From the NCBI RefSeq assembly GCF_003058325.1, contig NZ_CP028843.1, forward strand, positions 6,243,001-6,307,000: a DNA stretch of 64,000 nt, written 5' to 3'. Under the pieces are notes generated by a model, which did not search any database, was not told where the DNA came from, and saw only the letters and a program-made list of their open reading frames with translations. The DNA comes from Methylobacterium currus (GTDB lineage Bacteria; Pseudomonadota; Alphaproteobacteria; Rhizobiales; Beijerinckiaceae). Numbering within the stretch: the first letter of the stretch is position 1; each line of letters begins with the position of its first letter. The position numbers and the translations under genes are program-made. Positions 17,316-26,024 of this stretch are shown piece after piece.

Positions 17316-19454
17316 GTGGATACCGGACTGCACTGCCTCGTCGCCGTCGCGCGCCACCACGGCGTCGACCTCGACCCTGAGCGCCTCGCCCATGCCTACG
17401 CGGTGGGGGACGAGGCGGTCTCGACCCCGCGCCTGACCCGGATGGCGCGGGAGGTGGGCCTTCGGGCCGGCCGCACCCGCCTGTCCTTCCGGAGCCTCAC
17501 CGATCTCGGCGGCGCCTTCCCGGCGCTCGCCCACCTGAAGAACGGCAACTGGGTCGTCGTCACCGGCACCGACCGGAACGCCGAGACGCCGCGCCTGATC
17601 GTGTTCGATCCGAAGGCCGCCCGGCTCGAGCCGTTCCTCCTCGACGAACCCGCCTTCTGCGCCGCCTGGGGCGGCGAGGTGCTGCTGATGCGCCCCAAGG
17701 TCCGGCGGCGCACGCCCGACGGGCGCCGGCCGTTCGGGCTCCTGTGGTTCATCCCCGAGATCCTGCGCCAGCGCCGGCTCTTCTCCGACGTCATCGTGGC
17801 GGCGCTGGCGCTCTACGCCGTCGGCCTCGCGGTGCCGCTGTTCTCGCAGCTCGTCATCGACCGGGTGCTGACCCACGAATCCTATGCCACCCTCACGGTG
17901 CTGGCCGGCGGCGTGGTGCTGGCGCTGGTCTTCGAGGCCTGCTTCACGTTTCTCAGGCGCTACCTGCTGCTCTACGCCTCGAACCGCATCGACATCCGGG
18001 TTGCGGTCAAGACCTTCGCCCATCTTCTCGGCCTGCCGCTCGCCCATTTCGAGCAGGTGCCGGCGGGCATCCTGGTCAAGCACATGCAGCAGGCCTCCCG
18101 GGTGCGGGAGTTTTTGACCGGACGTCTTCTCACCACGGCGCTCGACGCCTGCTCGCTCCTCGTCTTCGTGCCGGTGCTGCTGCTCTACAGCCCGAAGCTG
18201 ACCCTGGTGGTGCTCGTCTTCACGGGCCTCGTCGCGCTCACCATCGCGGCCCTGATCGGGCCGTTCCGGCGCCGGCTCCAGGCGCTCTACGACGCGGAGG
18301 GCGAGCGCCAGGCGCTGCTGGTCGAATCGGTCCAGGGCATGCGCACCATCAAGTCCCTGGCGATGGAGCCGTTGCAGGGCCGCCAGTGGGAGGATTCCTC
18401 GGCGCAAGCCGTGCAGATGCGCTACGGCGTCGAGCGGATCTCGGCCATCGCGCAGGCCGCGACGGGGCTCCTCGAAAAGCTCACCAGCGTCGCGATCATC
18501 GCCCTCGGGGCCCTCGACGTGTTCGACCGCACGATGACGGTCGGCGCGCTCGTCGCCTTCAACATGCTGGCTGGCCGCGTCTCGGGCCCGCTCGTGCAGA
18601 TGCTCACCATGGCGCACGAGTACCAGGAGGTCGCGCTCTCGGTGCGGATGCTCGGCGAGGTGATGAACCGGGCGCCGGAGGCCGAGGGGCCGAGCCGGGG
18701 CCTGTGCCCGCCGGTGCGCGGCGAGATCACCTTCGAGGACGTGCGCTTCGCCTACGGGCCGGACCGGCCGCCCGCCCTCGACTCGGTGTCCTTCACGCTC
18801 GAGGCCGGCAGCATCGTCGGGGTGGTGGGGCGCAGCGGCTCAGGCAAGACCACCATCACCCGGCTGATCCAGCGCCTCTATCCGGTGCAGCAGGGTCTGG
18901 TGCGCCTCGACGGGCACGACATCCGCGAGATCGACCTCGCCCATCTGCGCCGCCAGGTCGGCGTCGTGCTGCAGGACAGCTTCCTGTTCCGCGGCACGGT
19001 GCGGGAGAACATCGCGGCGGCCAAGCCCTCGGCGAGCTTCGAGGAGATCGCCGAGGCCGCCCGCGCCGCCGGCGCCGACGAGTTCATCGAGCGCCTGCCG
19101 CGGGGCTTCGAGACGATGCTGGAGGAGAACGCCTCGAACCTCTCGGGCGGCCAGCGCCAGCGGCTGGCCATCGCCCGGGCCCTCGTCACCGATCCGCGGC
19201 TGCTGATCCTCGACGAGGCGACGAGCGCGCTCGATCCCGACAGCGAGGCGATCATCCGGCGCAACCTGCGCCGGATCGCCCGGGGCCGCACGGTGCTGAT
19301 CGTCTCGCACCGTCTCGCCACCCTGGTCGACGCCAATGCGATCCTGGTGATCGACGGCGGCCGCCTCGTCGCGACCGGGCGCCACGACCAGTTGCTCACC
19401 TCCTGCACGACCTACCGCCACCTGTGGAACCAGCAGACGAGGCAGGCCGCATGA
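17316..19454 (+). CDS. Type I secretion ABC exporter with degenerate C39-like domain, HlyB family (system 2)
   Basis: A 712-aa exporter. The N-terminal about 130 residues align with the C39 peptidase fold, but the catalytic Cys position reads DTGLHCLVAVARHHG (Thr in place of Cys). The His region reads NGNWVVVTG (no His). It is therefore a C39-like substrate-docking domain as in HlyB, not a protease. Six membrane helices follow (about 150-440). The ATPase domain has Walker A GRSGSGKT (505-512), signature NLSGGQRQRLAIAR and Walker B LLILDEATSALD. The start is uncertain: GTG at 17316 or TTG at 17304, neither with a clear ribosome-binding site. The stop overlaps the next ATG (ATGA), so it is coupled to the adaptor gene. 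Confidence 0.92.
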   Translation: MDTGLHCLVAVARHHGVDLDPERLAHAYAVGDEAVSTPRLTRMAREVGLRAGRTRLSFRSLTDLGGAFPALAHLKNGNWVVVTGTDRNAETPRLIVFDPKAARLEPFLLDEPAFCAAWGGEVLLMRPKVRRRTPDGRRPFGLLWFIPEILRQRRLFSDVIVAALALYAVGLAVPLFSQLVIDRVLTHESYATLTVLAGGVVLALVFEACFTFLRRYLLLYASNRIDIRVAVKTFAHLLGLPLAHFEQVPAGILVKHMQQASRVREFLTGRLLTTALDACSLLVFVPVLLLYSPKLTLVVLVFTGLVALTIAALIGPFRRRLQALYDAEGERQALLVESVQGMRTIKSLAMEPLQGRQWEDSSAQAVQMRYGVERISAIAQAATGLLEKLTSVAIIALGALDVFDRTMTVGALVAFNMLAGRVSGPLVQMLTMAHEYQEVALSVRMLGEVMNRAPEAEGPSRGLCPPVRGEITFEDVRFAYGPDRPPALDSVSFTLEAGSIVGVVGRSGSGKTTITRLIQRLYPVQQGLVRLDGHDIREIDLAHLRRQVGVVLQDSFLFRGTVRENIAAAKPSASFEEIAEAARAAGADEFIERLPRGFETMLEENASNLSGGQRQRLAIARALVTDPRLLILDEATSALDPDSEAIIRRNLRRIARGRTVLIVSHRLATLVDANAILVIDGGRLVATGRHDQLLTSCTTYRHLWNQQTRQAA

Positions 19455-20977
19455 GCGCCCCCAAGCCCCAGGAGACTCCCGGCGAGACGGCCCGGCCGCC
19501 GCTCGCCTCCGTGCCCGCCTCGGATCCCGCCGCCAGGACTCCCGCCGGCAAGACTCCGGCCGGCAAGATTCCGGCCGGCAAGATTCCGGCCGGCAAGACG
19601 GCGGCTCCCCCCCGCGGCGAGGTCGTGGTCCTGCCGTCCCGGCGCCGGCCGGCCGTCGTCTCGGATTTCCAGCCCGACGCCCTGGCGGTGGAGGAGCGGG
19701 CGCCGCCCCGGATCGCCCGGGCGACGCTCTATACGGTCGCCGCCCTGCTCGCGACCGGCGTCGCCTGGTCGTGCCTGTCGGAGATCGACGAGATCGCCAG
19801 CACCCGCGGCCGGCTCGTCACCACGGTGCCGAACATCGTCGTCCAGCCCCTGGAGACGGCGGCGATCCGCTCGATCGCCGTCACGGTCGGCCAGTCGGTC
19901 AAGGCCGGCGAGACGCTCGCCGTGCTCGACCCGACCTTCAGCGAGGCCGACGTGCAGCAGCTCACGGCCCGGTTCGCCGCGGCGGAGGCCCTGGTGCGGC
20001 GGCTCGAGGCCGAGGACGCGGACCGGGACGCCGCCTTCGACCTGAAGCGCCCCGAACAGGCCCTCGAAGCCCGCCTCGCCAAGCAGCGCCGGGCCTTGCG
20101 CGACAGCCGCCTGCGCGGCCTCGACGAGGAGCTGGCCCGGGCCCAGTCGAGCCTCGACCGCAACCGCCGCGAGGAGACGGTGCTGCTCGCCCGCCTCGAC
20201 GGCCTGCGGGAGATCGAGGGGATGCGCACCACGCTCCTGGAACAGCAGATCGGCTCGAAGCTCAACCTGCTCCAGACCCGCGACGCCCGCCTCGACGTCG
20301 AGGCCTCGCTGGTGCGCACCCGCGGCGCGCAAACGGAGGCGCGCCACGACCTCGCCAAGGCCACGGCCCAGCGCCAGGCCTTCCTCGACGAGACCGGCCG
20401 CACCGTCCTCGAGGCCCTGGCGGAGGCGCGCGAGAAGCGCACGGTCGCGGCAGAAGAGCTGCGCAAGGCGACCCTGCGCCGCCAGCTCGTGACGCTCACC
20501 GCCCCTGCCGACGGCACCGTGCTCGACATCGCCCAGCGCGGCGCCGGCTCGGTGGCCAAGCAGGCCGAGCCGCTCTTCACCCTGGTGCCGGCGGGCAGCC
20601 CGCTCGAGGCCGAGGTGATGATCCATCCCCGCGACATCGGCCACGTCGCGGCGGGCCAGACGGCGCGCATCAAGCTCGACGCCTTCCCGTTCCAGAAGCA
20701 CGGCACGGTCTCGGGCCATGTCCGCACGGTGAGCCGCGATGCCTTCCCGTCCGACGCGGAAGGCCGCGGCAATCCCGGACCGGGCCAGCCCCCCGCCCTG
20801 TTCTACCGCGCCCGGATCAGCCTCGACGACACGGCCTTGCGCGCCCTGCCCGAGGGGGCTGGCCTGATTCCCGGCATGGCGGTGCAGGGCGAGGTCCGGG
20901 TCGGCCAGAAGCGGGTGATCGCGTATTTCCTGTACCCGCTGATGCAGGTGGCGGATGAGGGGATCCGGGAGCCGTAA
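19451..20977 (+). CDS. Type I secretion membrane fusion protein, HlyD family (system 2)
   Basis: A 508-aa adaptor partner of the HlyB-like exporter. It has a long cytoplasmic N-terminal tail of about 90 residues that contains four tandem PAGK(T/I) units (about 31-50). A membrane helix (LYTVAALLATGVAWSCL), a first lipoyl half (VTVGQSVKAGETLAVLD) and a long coiled-coil hairpin (about 175-350) follow. The second lipoyl half (LVTLTAPADGTVLDI) and a barrel ending at GMAVQGEVRVG complete it. It differs clearly from the system 1 adaptor, so the two systems are not a simple duplication. The ATG overlaps the ABC stop codon. It is the last gene of the operon that starts at 11773. Confidence 0.93.
   Translation: MSAPKPQETPGETARPPLASVPASDPAARTPAGKTPAGKIPAGKIPAGKTAAPPRGEVVVLPSRRRPAVVSDFQPDALAVEERAPPRIARATLYTVAALLATGVAWSCLSEIDEIASTRGRLVTTVPNIVVQPLETAAIRSIAVTVGQSVKAGETLAVLDPTFSEADVQQLTARFAAAEALVRRLEAEDADRDAAFDLKRPEQALEARLAKQRRALRDSRLRGLDEELARAQSSLDRNRREETVLLARLDGLREIEGMRTTLLEQQIGSKLNLLQTRDARLDVEASLVRTRGAQTEARHDLAKATAQRQAFLDETGRTVLEALAEAREKRTVAAEELRKATLRRQLVTLTAPADGTVLDIAQRGAGSVAKQAEPLFTLVPAGSPLEAEVMIHPRDIGHVAAGQTARIKLDAFPFQKHGTVSGHVRTVSRDAFPSDAEGRGNPGPGQPPALFYRARISLDDTALRALPEGAGLIPGMAVQGEVRVGQKRVIAYFLYPLMQVADEGIREP
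19541..19600 (+). repeat. Four tandem 15-bp repeats encoding PAGK(T/I)
   Basis: The unit is CCGGCCGGCAAGATT with small variations, repeated four times in frame within the cytoplasmic tail of the HlyD-like protein. Slippage here would lengthen or shorten a basic linker without a frameshift. Confidence 0.9.
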
Positions 20978-21022
20978 TCGCTCCCGTGCCGGACCGGCAG
21001 GATAAATTCATTATCCTCCATC

Positions 21023-21058
21023 GTCGTCGCGGGTTCCGCCGCGCGGACCCGGGATGAC
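21023..21058. repeat. Degenerate REP-like inverted repeat
   Basis: The right arm, CCCGGGATGAC (21048-21058), is identical to the right arm of the element at 45477-45487. The left arm (21023-21033) matches its partner at 9 of 11 positions. It lies in the gap between the convergent HlyD and flippase genes. Confidence 0.55.
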
Positions 21059-21198
21059 ACGAAGTCCTTCAATTCCGTCGAGACAAACCGCACAGAACCT
21101 TGATCCGGCACCCCTCGACCCTCCATTCCGGGGCTCGCCTCACGACGCGAGACACCGGGACCGGATGTTGAGCGGCTCGGTTTGCAGTCGTGTGCCTC

Positions 21199-22668
21199 TC
21201 ACCGCTCCACGCGCACCACCCGCGCCCGCAGCATCATCACCACCGGCCGGATCGTCTCCCGCACATGGCCGGCGACCGGGTGGTCGAGGAGCAGCATGGC
21301 GACGAGCCAGGCGCCGGCACCCCCGAATCCGGCGAGCACGCCCTGCGGGATGGTCAGGGCGAAGCCCCGGCCAGAGAGCGCGATGACGGCGAGGGGCGGC
21401 AGGGCCGTCGCGACCGTGACGAAGGCGCTGATCCGCAGCGCGCCGGCCATCTCGGCGAGGGTGAACGGCACCCGGCGGCGGATGAACCAGAGGGCGATCC
21501 CGACCTGAAGCGGGACGGTGACGAACTGGGTCGCCGCCACCGCGAGCGGGCCGCCGGAGGCCGACGCGGCGATGATGGCGGCGCTCGGCGGCAGGCCGAT
21601 CAGGCTCGCCGTCAGGGTGTCGCGCAGGCCCCCGCTCGCCAGCAGCACCGGATAGGTCAGCATCGCCGGGAAGGTCAGCATCGAGGCGAGCGACAGGACC
21701 TGGACGATCGGCACGCTGGCGAGCCATTGCGCGCCGAGCAGCACCAGGACCACCGGCTGGGCGATGAGCGCCATGAGCAGGGCCACCGGCCAGAGCACCG
21801 CCGTGATGTTGCCGATCGAGGCGAGGTAGGTCGGCGCCAGGGCCCGCCCATCGCGGCGGTCGGCGGCGAACATCGGCAGGATCACCGCGCCGAGGCTGCC
21901 GAGGATCATCTTGTCGGGGAGCTGGCTCACCACCTGCGCCCGGCCGTAGAGGCCGACGAGGTCGGGCCCGCCGACGCGGCCGAGGAGGAAGATCGGCAGG
22001 AGGTCGTAGGCACGGTTGAGGAGCGTCGTCACGCTGGAGACCCCCCCGATCGCCAAAGCCGTGCGCCAGCCTCGGAGGCAGGGACGATAGACCCCGAGCT
22101 CGGGCCGGCCGGCGAGGCTCAAGGCCACCGTCGCGGCGGCGCTCGCCACCGTGGCCCAGGCGAAGCTCATCGCCCCGAAGCCGAGGAGCGCCAGGACGAT
22201 CAGCACCAGGGCGTAGGTCAGGCAGGTGCCGACATTGACCCACATCAGGGCGGCGAACTGGAAGTCGCGGCGCATCAGCGCCATCAGGGGCCCGGAGAAC
22301 GGCACCAGCAGGAAGCTCGCGGCGAGCACCCGCAGGTAGGGTTCGAGGAGGGGCTGGCCGTAGGCCCTGGCCCACAATCCGGCCGAGGCGAACAGCAGAC
22401 CTGCGAAGAGCAGCGACAGGGCGAAGAGCACCGTGAAAGCGGTGCGGGCGCTCTGTTGCGAAGTGGTCGGCTCGTGGATGATGTAGTTGGTAGTGCCGAA
22501 ATCGCGCAGGCCGTCGATGACCTGCACCAGTGCCACCCCGAGCATCGACAGCCCGACCTCCTCGGGGGTGAGCAGGCGCGAGACCAGGGCGGTCTGGCAC
22601 AGGGTGATCGTGAGGACGAGGTAGCGTTCGCCCGAGACGAGCAGGACGGCGCGCTTGACGAGGCTCAT
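21199..22668 (-). CDS. Lipopolysaccharide/exopolysaccharide flippase, Wzx-like (MATE/MOP superfamily)
   Basis: A 489-aa polytopic inner-membrane protein with about 12-14 hydrophobic helices. It begins MSLVKRAVLLVSGERYLVLT. The early segment LLTPEEVGLSMLGVALVQVIDGLRDF, cut here only by my reading of helix borders, is characteristic of polysaccharide flippases that move undecaprenyl-linked repeat units to the periplasm. The ATG at 22668 has AAGGAA 8-9 nt upstream; the TTG just before it is a less likely start. It follows the glycosyltransferase and NeuD-like genes on the same strand. This supports an export role in surface-glycan assembly. The exact polymer is not inferable. Confidence 0.85.
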   Translation of the reverse strand: MSLVKRAVLLVSGERYLVLTITLCQTALVSRLLTPEEVGLSMLGVALVQVIDGLRDFGTTNYIIHEPTTSQQSARTAFTVLFALSLLFAGLLFASAGLWARAYGQPLLEPYLRVLAASFLLVPFSGPLMALMRRDFQFAALMWVNVGTCLTYALVLIVLALLGFGAMSFAWATVASAAATVALSLAGRPELGVYRPCLRGWRTALAIGGVSSVTTLLNRAYDLLPIFLLGRVGGPDLVGLYGRAQVVSQLPDKMILGSLGAVILPMFAADRRDGRALAPTYLASIGNITAVLWPVALLMALIAQPVVLVLLGAQWLASVPIVQVLSLASMLTFPAMLTYPVLLASGGLRDTLTASLIGLPPSAAIIAASASGGPLAVAATQFVTVPLQVGIALWFIRRRVPFTLAEMAGALRISAFVTVATALPPLAVIALSGRGFALTIPQGVLAGFGGAGAWLVAMLLLDHPVAGHVRETIRPVVMMLRARVVRVER

Positions 22669-22685
22669 CAACGATTCCTTGGTGA

Positions 22686-22734
22686 TGAAACTTGGGCAGT
22701 GAAACTTGGGCGGTGAAACTTGGGCGGTGAAACC
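22686..22734. repeat. 14-bp tandem repeat upstream of the flippase gene
   Basis: Three and a half copies of TGAAACTTGGGCGG (the first with one change) sit between the glycosyltransferase stop and the flippase ribosome-binding site. The array lies about 9 bp from the flippase Shine-Dalgarno sequence, so copy number would change leader length but not the coding frame. Confidence 0.85.
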
Positions 22735-22764
22735 TCGCGTCGCGAGGGGCTGGTCGCGGGTGGA

Positions 22765-23664
22765 TCAGGGCGATCCGGCGAGCGCCCCGGGCGTCGGCCA
22801 GGCCCGGCCGGCCCGCCAGATCCGGGCGAGGGCCGCGAGGTAGCGGGCCGGATCGAGGCCGGGGACGCAGTCCCGCGCCAGCACGGCCCGCGCCTCGGCC
22901 GGGCGGCCGAGTTCGGCGAGCTTCCGGGCATGGCCGAGCATCAGCCGGTTGCGGCAGCGCCGGGCGGACGGAGCGAGCTCGGCCGGCACCGCACCCTCGT
23001 CGAGGAGCGCCTTCAAGGTGGCGGCGAGCAGCGGCGGCGCCGGCACGCGCCGGGACGCGACCGCGGGACCCAGCACCGCCGTCGGCCGGGCGACGTAGCG
23101 GAACGGCCCCTGCAGGGCGAGGCGGCCCCACAGGTCGAGCTCCGGCCCGCCGCCGCAGCGGGTCGGAAACAGCCCGGCATCGATCGCCGCCGCCCGCTCG
23201 ATCAGCGCTGCGCTCGCCCGCAACGGGGCGGCGCCGATCCGGAGCGCGAAGTCGAACGGGTCGGAGACGCGGCCCGAGGGCACGCTCATCGGCAGGAGCG
23301 GGCGGCCGCCCTCGCCCAGGACCGGATTGCCGAACACCGCAACGGCATCGCCGAAGCGGGTCGCGGCGACGAGCTCGGCAAGGTGGTCCTCCCGCCAGGA
23401 ATCGCCCGGGTCGAGGAACGCCACCCATTCGGCCCGGGCGGCGGTCACGCCGCGGTTGCGGGCGGCGCCGCGTCCGGCCTCCCCCACGCGCAGGGCCCGC
23501 ATCCGCGGATCGGCGCCTGCGACCCCGACCGCCCCCTCCCCGATCGCCAGGACCTCGTAATCGCCGAAGGTCTGGGCGCGGAGCGAGGCCAGCGCGGCTT
23601 CAGCGGAGACACCCGCCCGGAGCAGGAGCACGACCGAGACGCGGGGGCCGGGCATGGTGCTCAC
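22765..23664 (-). CDS. Glycosyltransferase family 2 protein
   Basis: A 299-aa GT-A-fold sugar transferase using a nucleotide-sugar donor on the cytoplasmic face of the membrane. The N-terminal pattern VSVVLLLRAGVSAEAALASL, then SLRAQTFGDYEVLAIGE and RNRGVTAARAEWVAFLDPGD, is the usual GT2 donor-binding region. DPGD stands where the DXD metal motif is expected. The C-terminal about 100 residues are helical and Arg/Ala-rich. A GTG start at 23664 overlaps the stop of the upstream NeuD-like gene (GTGA), implying coupling; an ATG three codons later is the alternative. It belongs to a minus-strand cluster of acyltransferase, glycosyltransferase and flippase. Sugar specificity is unknown. Confidence 0.83.
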   Translation of the reverse strand: MSTMPGPRVSVVLLLRAGVSAEAALASLRAQTFGDYEVLAIGEGAVGVAGADPRMRALRVGEAGRGAARNRGVTAARAEWVAFLDPGDSWREDHLAELVAATRFGDAVAVFGNPVLGEGGRPLLPMSVPSGRVSDPFDFALRIGAAPLRASAALIERAAAIDAGLFPTRCGGGPELDLWGRLALQGPFRYVARPTAVLGPAVASRRVPAPPLLAATLKALLDEGAVPAELAPSARRCRNRLMLGHARKLAELGRPAEARAVLARDCVPGLDPARYLAALARIWRAGRAWPTPGALAGSP

Positions 23665-24323
23665 GCTCCTGTCCGCAGGGTGCGGGCCGGATTGCCCACC
23701 ACGGTGGCGCCCGCCGGAACGTCGCGCAGCACCACCGCCCCGAGGCCGACCAGCGCCCGCTCGCCGATCGCCACGCGCTGGCGCAGCGCGCTGCCCGCCC
23801 CGACGTAGCAGGATCGCCCGAGCCGCACGAAGCCGCTGACGATGCAGCCCGGGGCCAGCACCGCCCCGTCCTCGATCACCGTATCGTGGCCGACGATCGC
23901 CCCGGGCCCGATGGCGACATGGGCCCCCACCACGACGCGGCCGGCGACGCAGGCGCCGGCATGGATGCAGGTGCCCGGGCCCAGGGTCGCCCGCGACGAG
24001 ACCGCCGCGCCGGCATGGACCAGGGTGGCGAAGCGGCCCAAGTCGAGTCCGGTCCCGGCGATGATCGCCAGCCGCTCGCGGTGGCTGGCCTCGCTGCCGA
24101 TGGCGTTGACGAAGCCCGTCCCGGGATCCTCCGCGAAACGCCGCGCCTCGCCGAGGCGGCCGAGCACCGGCAACCCGGCGACGGAATCGCCCTCGGGGCG
24201 AGCGTCGTCGAGGAAGCCGGCCACCCGCCAGGGAGCCGGCCCGAGTCCGGACCGGCTCTCGACGAGATCCAGGATGTCGAGGGCGTTGCCGCCGGTGCCG
24301 AGGATGATCAGGGGGCGCTGCAT
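23661..24323 (-). CDS. NeuD/PglD family sugar O- or N-acyltransferase
   Basis: A 220-aa enzyme that would acetylate a nucleotide sugar or sialic-acid-like residue using acetyl-CoA. The N-terminal Rossmann-like part (LIILGTGGNALDILDLVE) binds the sugar nucleotide. The C-terminal left-handed beta helix shows hexapeptide repeats (ATLGPGTCIHAGACVAGRV, VAIGPGAIVGHDTV). The catalytic His lies in TLVHAGAAVSS. The C terminus, VPAGATVVGNPAR, is the classic end of the hexapeptide family. The ATG at 24323 fits the first beta strand. It is coupled to the downstream GT2 gene by a 4-nt overlap. It presumably decorates the surface polysaccharide. Confidence 0.88.
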   Translation of the reverse strand: MQRPLIILGTGGNALDILDLVESRSGLGPAPWRVAGFLDDARPEGDSVAGLPVLGRLGEARRFAEDPGTGFVNAIGSEASHRERLAIIAGTGLDLGRFATLVHAGAAVSSRATLGPGTCIHAGACVAGRVVVGAHVAIGPGAIVGHDTVIEDGAVLAPGCIVSGFVRLGRSCYVGAGSALRQRVAIGERALVGLGAVVLRDVPAGATVVGNPARTLRTGA

Positions 24324-24576
24324 GGCTGTGCCGGAGCTGGGCCGGGTCGTGCCGCGGCTCACGTGAGGCTAGCCGGCCCTGCCCGCAGGATAAGCGTCGC
24401 AATCGTCGGCGCCGGGACCTCCGAAAGGCGTAAACCCGCCCGCCCTTCTGGGCACGGACGCCGCCGAATTCCGTCGCTCCCGCGCGAGGATACAGCCCCT
24501 AGGCTGTTCCCCGACGATCGCGCGACGCGGGGACGCCGCCCTCGCGCGCGACGGTACTTCGGGAGCGTCGCCGACC

Positions 24577-25875
24577 ATGACAACCGGCCCCATCCATTCC
24601 GGCTCGATGACGATCGCCTACCTCGTCAACACCGCCCCGGTGACGAGCTCGACCTTCATCCGGCGCGAGATGGCGGCGCTGGAGGCCCAGGGCGTCACGG
24701 TGCGGCGCTTCGCGCTGCGGCGCTGGCACCAGCCCCTCGTCGATCCCGACGACGTCGCCGACCAGGCGCGCACCCATTACATCCTCAGCGGCAACCTGCC
24801 CGGCCTCGCCCTCGCCGCCCTGCGCCAGGCCGTCACCGGGCCGTCAGCCTTCGTCCGGGGGGCGTGGCTCGCCGCGCAGCTCGCCCGGTCGGCCGGCGGG
24901 GCGGTGCGGCACGCGGCCTATTTTCTCGAAGCGGTGTACTTCCTGCGCTGCCAGCGCCGGGAGGGGATCGCCCATACCCACGTGCACTTCTCGTCGAACG
25001 CCGCCGCGGTGGCGCTGATCGCCCGCACCATGGGCGGCCCTAGCTACAGCTTCACCGCCCACGGTCCCGACGAGTTCCTGACCGCCGCCGAGGACGGCCT
25101 TGCGCTGAAACTCTCCGGCGCCGCCTTCGCGGTGGCGATCTCGGATTTCTGCCGCGGGCAGCTCCTGCGATTCGGCGGGCCACGGTACCGCGACCGCATC
25201 GCGGTGGCGCGCTGCGGCCTCGACCTCAAGGATTTCGTGCCCTCGGAGCGGCCGGCCGGGGAGAGCCGGACGCTGGTCTGCGTCGGCCGGCTCTGCCCGC
25301 AGAAGGGGCAGGTCTACCTGCCGGCGGCCGTGGCGGCGTTGCGTGCGACGGAGGCGCCGTTCCGCCTGGTGATGATCGGCGACGGCGAGAGCCGCCCGGC
25401 AATCGAGGCCGAGATCGCCCGCCACGGCGTCGGCGACCTGATCGACTTGCGCGGCTGGCGGAGCAGCGCCGAAGTGCGCACGGCCATCGCCGAGTCCCGC
25501 GCCCTGGTTCTGCCGAGCTTCGCCGAAGGCCTGCCGATCGTGCTCCTCGAGGCGCTGGCGCTGGAGCGGCCGGTGGTGACCACCACCGTGGCGGGCATCC
25601 CGGAACTGGTCGACGAACGATGCGGCCGCATCGTGCCCCCGGGCGATGCAGCCGCCCTGACCAGCGCATTACGCGACATCCTGCGGGCCGACGACGCGGC
25701 GCTCGCGGCGATGGGCCGGGTCGGGCGCGCCCGCGTCGCCCGCCACCACGACCTCACGGCGCTGGCCACCACCCTGCGGGGTCTGTTCGCGGCGGCGATC
25801 GCCCGGGAGCAGGGCGCGGAAGCGCGGGTGGAGCGGACGGCGCCGCGGCGGGAGGCGGCGGAGGTCGAGCCCTGA
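24577..25875 (+). CDS. Glycosyltransferase family 4 protein
   Basis: A 432-aa GT-B transferase resembling colanic-acid or exopolysaccharide glycosyltransferases. The N-terminal domain begins TIAYLVNTAPVTSSTFIRRE and has the HTHVHFSSNAAAVA acceptor region and SFTAHGPDE. The C-terminal nucleotide-sugar domain has CVGRLCPQKGQVYLPAAVA and the conserved E-x7-E segment FAEGLPIVLLEALAL. The first ATG (24577) is about ten residues upstream of the conserved start. A second ATG at MTIAYL (24607) is possible. It is divergent from the NeuD-like gene, so the 252-bp gap holds both promoters. It completes the polysaccharide group; no polymerase or chain-length regulator is seen. Confidence 0.87.
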   Translation: MTTGPIHSGSMTIAYLVNTAPVTSSTFIRREMAALEAQGVTVRRFALRRWHQPLVDPDDVADQARTHYILSGNLPGLALAALRQAVTGPSAFVRGAWLAAQLARSAGGAVRHAAYFLEAVYFLRCQRREGIAHTHVHFSSNAAAVALIARTMGGPSYSFTAHGPDEFLTAAEDGLALKLSGAAFAVAISDFCRGQLLRFGGPRYRDRIAVARCGLDLKDFVPSERPAGESRTLVCVGRLCPQKGQVYLPAAVAALRATEAPFRLVMIGDGESRPAIEAEIARHGVGDLIDLRGWRSSAEVRTAIAESRALVLPSFAEGLPIVLLEALALERPVVTTTVAGIPELVDERCGRIVPPGDAAALTSALRDILRADDAALAAMGRVGRARVARHHDLTALATTLRGLFAAAIAREQGAEARVERTAPRREAAEVEP

Positions 25876-26024
25876 GGGGGCCGGGCCGGAAAGGGCGCCG
25901 GTCTGCTCAGGAACGGCACGAAGCGAGGCCGCCCTCCGCCTGCGCCGGATATCGGACGCACCGTTCCGGCTTGCACCGGGCCTGCGGGCGGGTACAGACC
26001 GGGGCAGCCTCCCGGAGCCGCCCG

